A program made the position numbers and the translations under genes. 6,340 bases of DNA from the NCBI GenBank assembly GCA_009843005.1, contig VYEH01000247.1:1-6340 (forward strand), written 5' to 3'. The notes under the pieces are model-generated. The model was not told where the DNA came from. It was given only the letters and a program-made list of their open reading frames with translations, and did no database searches. Source of the DNA: Pseudomonadota bacterium (GTDB taxonomy: Bacteria > Pseudomonadota > Gammaproteobacteria > Steroidobacterales > Rariloculaceae). Of the stretch, positions 1 through 5,182 are shown in pieces; positions within the stretch are counted from its first letter, which is position 1; every line of letters starts with the position of its first letter.

Positions 1-29
1 GGAGGGTCCAGGCTGAGGAACGAGGCGTT

Positions 30-956
30 GTGCGGATGGATCGGCTTATCGTTTTCGCCGCTGCCGTAGTGGATGCAGCCTGCGCACCGCCCGCGGACAG
101 ACAGGAATTCCGTCTGGGAACGGCTGCGCTGGGCGGGGCGTACTACCCGCTCGGGCAGGGACTTGCAAGCCTGGTGACCCGGTACGCGGACGGCATCTCC
201 ATGGTTCCCATCGTTACCCGGGGCGCGTTGGAGAACCCCCGCCTGGTTTCGGAAGGTGAATTGGAGATGGCCCTGACCAATGCCGATCTGGCGTACTTCG
301 CCTACCGGGGCGAAGGTCCATATGATGCCCGCCTGGATGTTCTCGCTGCCGGTGCGCTGCATCCCAGCGTGTTGCACCTGATTGCCCGGGCCGGCGGCAG
401 CGTGCCCACGTTCGCCGAGTTGCGCGGCAGGCGGCTCGCGATCGGGCCGGCAGGAGGGCCGCCCGTCACCCTCACGGATCTTTTGCTCCAGTCGTACGGA
501 ATGACGCTCGACGACGTGGTGCCGAGCTTTCTGTCGTACTCCGATGGATTCACGCAGCTGGGCGACGGCAACGTGGATGCCGCGTTCGCGCTGGCGGGGT
601 ATCCCGCGGCGGCCGTGATGCAGACGCGCGCCACGCAGGAACTGGCCTTCATTCATGTCGAGGACTCCGTCATCGAGCAGTTCGTGGCCGACAATCCCTA
701 TTACTACCCGGTGGACATACCCGCCGGCGTCTACGACACCGAATCCGGTTCCACGGTACTGGCCATCGCCAACGTCCTGATCGTGCGCGGCAGCGAGTCT
801 GACGAAGCGGTATACGAAGTCGTGGAGTCGATCTACGCGAATCTTGCCGAACTGAGTGCTACCAATGCGATTGCCGGGCAGATCGATGCGTCGCGATCGG
901 TCGAGCTTCCCCTGCCGTTGCATCCCGGTGCAGCGCGGTATTTTGCCGGGCAGTAA
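30..956 (+). CDS. TAXI-family TRAP transporter solute-binding protein
   Basis: Periplasmic receptor of a TAXI-type TRAP importer; it captures a small, probably anionic, solute and hands it to the fused permease encoded next. The fold is recognisable from GTAALGGAYYPLG (residues 30-42), the TRGALENPRLVSEGELEMAL block followed by a NADLAYFAY stretch, HPSVLHLIAR then FAELRGRRLAIGPAGG, the DAAFALAGYPAAAV block, and the family-typical end LPLHPGAARYF (295-305). At 308 aa it is slightly short for the family. The GSGT-like segment usual after 'VGAPG' is replaced by GGPPVTL. The N-terminus is hydrophobic with Cys18 in VVDAAC, a possible lipoprotein site with an unusual Asp at -3. The start is uncertain: GTG at 30 and ATG at 36 both have GAGG-type ribosome sites (15-18, 22-25), and the frame stays open to the left edge. 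The ligand is unknown. Confidence 0.93.
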   Translation: MRMDRLIVFAAAVVDAACAPPADRQEFRLGTAALGGAYYPLGQGLASLVTRYADGISMVPIVTRGALENPRLVSEGELEMALTNADLAYFAYRGEGPYDARLDVLAAGALHPSVLHLIARAGGSVPTFAELRGRRLAIGPAGGPPVTLTDLLLQSYGMTLDDVVPSFLSYSDGFTQLGDGNVDAAFALAGYPAAAVMQTRATQELAFIHVEDSVIEQFVADNPYYYPVDIPAGVYDTESGSTVLAIANVLIVRGSESDEAVYEVVESIYANLAELSATNAIAGQIDASRSVELPLPLHPGAARYFAGQ

Positions 957-1101
957 CAGCCCGTGGCCACAGTCCCGCAGCCCCGCCGCTTGATCGGCCG
1001 TTTTCAGCCAGGCGGTCTTCCACCCCATGCATTGGCGGTGATTCACGGACTATCGGTCCGGAGTCCATCGTGCTCGGGAAAACGAAAGTTTCCGGACGTC
1101 C
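957..1101 (+). promoter_or_regulatory. Structured gap between TAXI receptor and permease genes
   Basis: This 145-nt gap separates two genes that should be co-expressed. Its last 60 nt contain several short inverted repeats: CGGAC/GTCCG (1046-1050 with 1056-1060), GGACT/AGTCC (1047-1051 with 1062-1066), a stem with a GAAA tetraloop and one bulged base (1077-1093), and the palindrome GGACGTCC (1094-1101) touching the start codon. GTCCGGA at 1056-1062 can also pair with TCCGGAC at 1091-1097, which excludes the first two hairpins. No T-run follows these stems, so they do not look like an intrinsic terminator. An mRNA processing site, a translation-tuning leader or chance pairing in G+C-rich DNA are all possible. 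Confidence 0.3.
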
Positions 1102-2985
1102 ATGCCGCAGGTTGAAACCCTGAACGCGCTCCGCACGCGGTCCATCGGTGCGCTCGCCCTGGCGCTCGGGCTGTTCCACCTGGCCAATGTATCCGGTTTG
1201 CTGGTGCTTTCCACCATGGTGGTGCGCGCCGTCCACCTGACGGTGATGCTGAGTCTCATATTCCTGCTCGCTGCGGACCCGGCGGCGTCCGGCCGGCGAA
1301 AGAGCGGCATCTGGTTGAGCATCCTGCTCTTCTGCGCGGCAATGGGCTCCGGCATCTACCTGCTGGCCCGCTGGGAGGACATTGCGTTCAGCGGCGGCGC
1401 CACGACGACGACGGACATCGTAGTGGGCGTCATGATCATCCTCCTTGTCGTGGAAGCGGCGCGGCGGGCCACCGGCAATTTTCTCGCCGTGATCACGGCG
1501 GTGTTCCTGGCCTACCCCCTGGTGTCTCCCTGGCTGCCCGGCGTCCTGTACGGCCGCGGTGTGCGCATCGAGAGCGCGATTTCGTTCCTGTCCCTCTCGG
1601 GGCAGGGCATCTACGGGATTCCGATCGGCGTGGCGTCCACCTACATCATCCTGTTTACCATCTTTGGCGCATTTCTCTCGGAGTTCGGCGCCGGCGGTTT
1701 CTTTTTCAGGTTTTCCACGGTATTGACGCGCGGCATGACGGCCGCTTCGGCCAAGACCGCGGTCGTCTTCAGCACCCTGCTGGGCATGATTTCAGGTTCC
1801 GCGGCGGGCAATGTCGCCGTCACCGGATCGTTCACGATCCCGGTGATGAAGCGCGAGGGCTACCGGCCGCACCAGGCCGGCGCCATCGAGGCGGTGGTGT
1901 CGACCGGGGGGCAGATCATGCCGCCGGTGATGGGCGCGGCCGCCTTCATCATGGCGGAAATCGTCGGCACGCCCTACGTCAACATCATGAAGGCCGGGCT
2001 CATGCCTGCACTGCTGTTTTTCGTCTCGGTCCTGGTGGTTGTTCATCTTCAGGCGCTGAAAAGCGGCATCAGGCCCGGCGAACCGGAGACCGGTGGCGAG
2101 CCCATGTCGAAGACGCTCTTCAGTGGCGTACCCTTCGTCGTTCCCTTCATCGCCCTGGTGGGCATGATGATCGCCGGATATTCGCCGGTAAAGGCCTCGT
2201 TCTACGCCATCGCTTTGCTGCTCGGACTGCATCTGCTGTGGACGCGAGCGATCTCGATGGAACTTTTCAGGAAGTTCGGCCGTGCCGTTGTTGCCGGAGT
2301 CAGGAGCGCGATACCGATTTCCGCGGCGTGCGCCGCAGCAGGCATCATCTCGGGCATCCTGTCCGTCACGGGACTCGGATCGAAGCTTTCCATATTCTTC
2401 ATCTCCATGTCCGGGGGCGTGCCCGTGGTCGGCCTGTTCCTCACCATGGTGGCAGCCATCATCCTCGGCATGGGCTTGCCGACAACCGCGGCCTACCTGA
2501 TTCTGGCCACGGTAGTGGCTCCGGCGCTGGCGGAGATGGGCATTCCGTTGCTCACCGCGCACATGTTCGTGTTCTTCTTCGGCTGCGTGTCGACCATTAC
2601 TCCGCCCGTGGCCCTGGCGTCCTACGTCGCCGCCGGCGTCGCCGATGCGGACGTGAACCGTGTCGGTTGGACGGCGTTCCGGTACGGGCTGGTATGCTAC
2701 CTGTTGCCGTTCGCGTTCTTCTATGGACCGGCGCTGCTCGCCGAAGGCACCTTGTTGGCGATCGGGTCCACGGCCGCAAGCGGCGTGCTTGGTGTGTTCT
2801 TCCTGGCGGCTGCGATTGTCGGGTATTTGCGGGAAGACCTCGCCGCGGTGGAGCGCGTATGGATTACTCTTGCCGGTATCGCCCTGCTCGACCAGGGTTT
2901 TGCCACTGACCTTCTGGGGCTTGCTGTGGCGGGCCTGTGGTTGCTCTACAACCGGTTCGCCGCTCGTCCCCGCAATCTGGTATAG
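1102..2985 (+). CDS. TRAP transporter fused permease (DctQM type, TAXI partner)
   Basis: Inner-membrane permease in which the small (DctQ-like, 4 TM) and large (DctM-like, about 12 TM) subunits are one chain. It uses an ion gradient (Na+ or H+) to import the ligand delivered by the upstream TAXI receptor. The N-terminal part has the RAVHL segment (residues 42-46) and several hydrophobic helices. The DctM core shows ISGSAAGNVAV (from 230), STGGQIMPPVMGAAAF (PPVMG at 274-278), MGLPTTAAY (from 457) and STITPPVALASY (TPP at 500-502). The last 100 residues or so add hydrophobic segments typical of the TRAP_fused family. At 627 aa the length fits. ATG 1102 is the first start codon after an in-frame TGA at 1039, since no ATG, GTG or TTG lies between. 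Its ribosome site is poor (only GGA near 1094) and lies in possible hairpins. The gene is intact. Confidence 0.96.
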   Translation: MPQVETLNALRTRSIGALALALGLFHLANVSGLLVLSTMVVRAVHLTVMLSLIFLLAADPAASGRRKSGIWLSILLFCAAMGSGIYLLARWEDIAFSGGATTTTDIVVGVMIILLVVEAARRATGNFLAVITAVFLAYPLVSPWLPGVLYGRGVRIESAISFLSLSGQGIYGIPIGVASTYIILFTIFGAFLSEFGAGGFFFRFSTVLTRGMTAASAKTAVVFSTLLGMISGSAAGNVAVTGSFTIPVMKREGYRPHQAGAIEAVVSTGGQIMPPVMGAAAFIMAEIVGTPYVNIMKAGLMPALLFFVSVLVVVHLQALKSGIRPGEPETGGEPMSKTLFSGVPFVVPFIALVGMMIAGYSPVKASFYAIALLLGLHLLWTRAISMELFRKFGRAVVAGVRSAIPISAACAAAGIISGILSVTGLGSKLSIFFISMSGGVPVVGLFLTMVAAIILGMGLPTTAAYLILATVVAPALAEMGIPLLTAHMFVFFFGCVSTITPPVALASYVAAGVADADVNRVGWTAFRYGLVCYLLPFAFFYGPALLAEGTLLAIGSTAASGVLGVFFLAAAIVGYLREDLAAVERVWITLAGIALLDQGFATDLLGLAVAGLWLLYNRFAARPRNLV

Positions 2986-3003
2986 ACTGTCAGAGAGGAG
3001 ACT

Positions 3004-3008
3004 GGAGG
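3004..3008 (+). promoter_or_regulatory. Ribosome binding site for the first X-domain gene
   Basis: GGAGG ends five bases before ATG 3014. It decides the start: the reading frame is open upstream to about 2660, but that part lies inside the fused permease gene and reads as a low-complexity shadow, whereas ATG 3014 opens directly into a signal peptide. Confidence 0.85.
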
Positions 3009-3013
3009 CCGCA

Positions 3014-3718
3014 ATGAACGAACTTTCCCGAGCCCGCACGTTGGCCGCGGGTGTCATGGCCGCACTGCTGGTTGGCGCGCCGGTCGGCGCTCAGGATGCC
3101 ACCGTGGACCTGACCGGCATCTGGTGGCAGGGCGCCCCGGTGCCGTTATTGCCCGGCGAATCCGAGCCTCCCGCCATGGGAATGGGCGGCATGGGCATGG
3201 GCATCATGGGGTCTCCACCCGCGCTGAACGATCACGCTCAGACGTTGATGGCCAATTTCGATCCGGCGGACGATCCGGCCGTGCGCTGCGAACAGCCGGG
3301 TCTTGTAAGGCAGGTTCTCAGCCCCTATCCGGTAGAAATCGAGTATCGCGGTGATACCGTGAGCATTCGCTACGAGGAATGGGAGGTCGAGCGGTTGGTA
3401 CAACTGGATACACCGCCTCCCGACGGGCACGAAACCAGTCCGATGGGGCATTCCATGGGTGAACTGGACCAGGAAAAACTTCTCGTGCGCACCACCGGTT
3501 TTTCGCCAGGGCTCAACATGAGCCAGGGATTTTTCTGGACAGGCGAGGGCGCGAGCCTGCTTGAAACCTATTCGCTGACCGAACGCGGTCAACTCGTGAT
3601 GGACATGGAGCTGACCGATCCGGTGATGTTGAGTGAGCCCTGGCGGCTGCAGAAAATCTGGAACCCCTTCGATCAGGAACTGTTGACCTTCGACTGTATT
3701 CTTCGCGAGAGACTGTAA
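3014..3718 (+). CDS. Exported protein of unknown function, X domain with Met/Gly-rich segment
   Basis: A 234-aa protein predicted to be periplasmic. A Sec signal peptide (residues 1-26) has a hydrophobic core AAGVMAALLVGAPVGA and likely cleavage before Gln27. The mature part opens with DLTGIWW (32-38), has a Met/Gly-rich stretch at 54-66 (AMGMGGMGMGIMG), then DDPAVRC (Cys92), the GHSMG motif (145-149) followed by TTGFSPG, and a C-terminal EPWRLQKIW ... FDC (Cys228). The same pattern recurs in the C-terminal half of the next protein, including one Cys near each end of the domain, so a disulfide is plausible. I recognise the type from exported hypothetical proteins of environmental bacteria but know no assigned function. 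The start is fixed by GGAGG at 3004-3008. The 28-nt gap after the permease suggests co-transcription. Confidence 0.88.
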   Translation: MNELSRARTLAAGVMAALLVGAPVGAQDATVDLTGIWWQGAPVPLLPGESEPPAMGMGGMGMGIMGSPPALNDHAQTLMANFDPADDPAVRCEQPGLVRQVLSPYPVEIEYRGDTVSIRYEEWEVERLVQLDTPPPDGHETSPMGHSMGELDQEKLLVRTTGFSPGLNMSQGFFWTGEGASLLETYSLTERGQLVMDMELTDPVMLSEPWRLQKIWNPFDQELLTFDCILRERL

Positions 3719-3740
3719 GGCCTCGCACGCGCCGGAGCAC

Positions 3741-3745
3741 GGAGG
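3741..3745 (+). promoter_or_regulatory. Ribosome binding site for the D+X fusion gene
   Basis: GGAGG (running on as GGAGGAG to 3747) lies eight bases before ATG 3756. A closer ATG at 3751 in another frame reads ATG-CCA-TGA and stops at once, so 3756 is the working start. Confidence 0.8.
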
Positions 3746-3755
3746 AGCGCATGCC

Positions 3756-4793
3756 ATGAGAAAAATCATCACAACGCCAATCTGCGCGGGACTGTTGTTC
3801 GTGTGTTCGAGCGTGACTGCCCATCACTCCAATGCACCCCACTACGATCGGGAACGACCGATCACCATCGTGGGCGTGGTGGAGGAATTCGAGTTCGTTA
3901 ATCCCCACGCGTTCCTGCATATACGCGCCGAGAACGAGTACGGCGAGTCCGTGGTCTGGGCCTGCGAGATGCAGACCGCCAATACGCTCAGGCGGCAGGG
4001 GTGGACCGAGAATCGCTTCACCGTTGGCCAGTCCGTGACGGTGCAGGGGATCGCCGCGCGGCGTGATCCGGTGGGTTGTTCCTTCACTTCCGCGGAGCTG
4101 ACCGACGGAACCACCGTCGCCCGCTCCGGCGCGGTCGTGCCGCCCCCAGAGTTCGCGGCGGACGACACCCCCCGGGCGGCATTTCTCGAGGGTGGCGGTC
4201 CCAATCTCGCGGGTCCGTGGATGCGCGACAGAAGTCGCGGGCAAAGCGGCCCCGGTCCCGGTTCGGCGCGGCCCGGCGCCGACCGTCTCACGCCCGCGGG
4301 CCTGGCGGCCGCCGAGGGATATGACGAGCGATTCGACGATCCGTCCTTCGAATGCAGCGCCTCCAGCATTACCCGCGCCTGGAGCGAACCCGGCACGCCC
4401 ACGGATATCGAGCAATACGATGATCGGGTCGTGATACGTCACGAGTACATGGATACGGAGCGCACCATACGTCTCGCGCGCGAACATGAACCGTCGCCCA
4501 CACCGCAACCCTACGGACATTCCATCGGCTGGTACGAAGGCTCCACCCTGGTGGTCGACACCATCGGATTCGCTCCGGGCGTGTTGACGCCTCATCCGGG
4601 AATTCTTCACAGCGCGGCACTGCACGTGACCGAGCGACTTACCGTGGACCCTGATGAAATGTTGATTACGCTGGAATGGACCGCCGAGGATCCGGAATAC
4701 TTCACCGAGCCGTTTTCAGGCACCAACTATTACATGCCGTCGCTGTACTCCGTCAGCCGGTACAACTGCACACCGGAGCTTTCAGACCGATGA
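3756..4793 (+). CDS. Exported two-domain protein: DUF6152-like (D) plus X domain
   Basis: A 345-aa predicted periplasmic protein. The signal peptide (1-22) ends VTA, so the mature chain should begin His23-His24-Ser. The D domain (about 23-122) carries HHSNAPH (23-29), ITIVGVVEEFEFVNPH (NPH at 49-51), WACE (68-71, Cys70), RRQGW (79-83) and Cys108, resembling the DUF6152 family. A Pro/Gly/Ala/Asp-rich linker (about 122-190) contains NLAGPW (150-155), the counterpart of DLTGIW in the preceding protein. The X domain then shows DDPSFEC (Cys200), YGHSIG (253-258), TIGFAPG and RYNC (Cys338). The D domain has extra cysteines (70, 108) absent from the stand-alone D protein downstream. It is best read as a fusion of the two neighbouring domain types. 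No enzyme motif is recognised. It overlaps the next gene by 4 nt. Confidence 0.9.
   Translation: MRKIITTPICAGLLFVCSSVTAHHSNAPHYDRERPITIVGVVEEFEFVNPHAFLHIRAENEYGESVVWACEMQTANTLRRQGWTENRFTVGQSVTVQGIAARRDPVGCSFTSAELTDGTTVARSGAVVPPPEFAADDTPRAAFLEGGGPNLAGPWMRDRSRGQSGPGPGSARPGADRLTPAGLAAAEGYDERFDDPSFECSASSITRAWSEPGTPTDIEQYDDRVVIRHEYMDTERTIRLAREHEPSPTPQPYGHSIGWYEGSTLVVDTIGFAPGVLTPHPGILHSAALHVTERLTVDPDEMLITLEWTAEDPEYFTEPFSGTNYYMPSLYSVSRYNCTPELSDR
4775..4793 (+). promoter_or_regulatory. Ribosome site and ATGA stop-start overlap
   Basis: GGAG at 4775-4778 lies inside the end of the D+X gene, 11 bases before ATG 4790. The start and the upstream TGA share the sequence ATGA (4790-4793), the usual arrangement for translational coupling and roughly matched output of the two proteins. 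Confidence 0.75.
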
Positions 4794-5182
4794 TTGACAA
4801 GACAGACAGAAGCCGAAGCTGGGTCGCCGTTCTCCTCGCGACTGTTTTGCCGTTGCTGGTTGGTCAGGCTTTCGCTCACCACTCCTTCGCGGCTCACTTC
4901 GTAATCGACGAGACCATCACCATCGAGGGTGTCGTCACGGAATGGTGGTTTCAGAATCCGCACACGCGCATTTACCTTCAAGTCACCAATGAAGACGGTG
5001 AGGTCGAGGAATGGATGGCGGAAGGCAGCGGTCCCAACGTCCTGCACCGCCGAGGTTGGACCGACGAAACCATCCAGCCGGGAACGCGGTTGATCATCGT
5101 GGGCAACCCCGCCCGCGATGGCTCCAACACCATCGGCTGGGACTCATTGACACATGAAGACGGGACGGCTGTCGGACCCTGA
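4790..5182 (+). CDS. Exported DUF6152-like protein (stand-alone D domain)
   Basis: A 130-aa predicted periplasmic protein. The signal peptide (1-29, core WVAVLLATVLPLLVGQAFA) ends AFA, giving a mature N-terminus of His30-His31-Ser. The domain shows HHSFAAH (30-36), ITIEGVVTEWWFQNPH (NPH at 56-58), EVEEWMAE, LHRRGW (85-90), then IVGNPARDG, a pattern I associate with DUF6152. It aligns without gaps to residues 23-83 of the preceding protein: HHS to NPH is 26 residues in both, and NPH to GW is 33 in both. The alternating beta pattern suggests a small barrel, perhaps OB-like (inference). It contains no cysteine. I chose ATG 4790 because it opens directly into the signal peptide and overlaps the previous stop; the in-frame extension to 4676 is a shadow of the upstream gene. 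Function unknown. Confidence 0.9.
   Translation: MIDKTDRSRSWVAVLLATVLPLLVGQAFAHHSFAAHFVIDETITIEGVVTEWWFQNPHTRIYLQVTNEDGEVEEWMAEGSGPNVLHRRGWTDETIQPGTRLIIVGNPARDGSNTIGWDSLTHEDGTAVGP

Noticed and set aside
985..1005. Terminator-like GCCG...CGGC hairpin followed by TTTTC
   Set aside because: The stem is only four base pairs, two bases separate it from a run of four T, and stopping here would cut the receptor from its permease. Too weak to call.
963..1115. Possible 50-codon ORF (GTG start) in the gap, in frame with the TAXI gene after its TAA stop
   Set aside because: No ribosome site, no recognisable sequence, and the TAXI protein already ends in its family-typical LHPGAARYF, so neither a small gene nor a readthrough tail is supported.
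2660..3013. In-frame upstream extension of the first X-domain protein
   Set aside because: It would overlap the permease gene in another frame. The good ribosome site and signal peptide both fix the start at 3014.
1792..3057. Long minus-strand open frame (421 codons) opposite the fused permease
   Set aside because: Its product is rich in His, Arg, Gln and Gly with no recognisable domain, and it lies wholly opposite a well-conserved permease. This is the expected shadow of G+C-rich third positions.
3513..4625. Minus-strand open frame (370 codons) opposite the X and D+X genes
   Set aside because: No signal peptide or motif is seen, it spans the gap between two good plus-strand genes, and those genes have ribosome sites, signal peptides and mutual homology.
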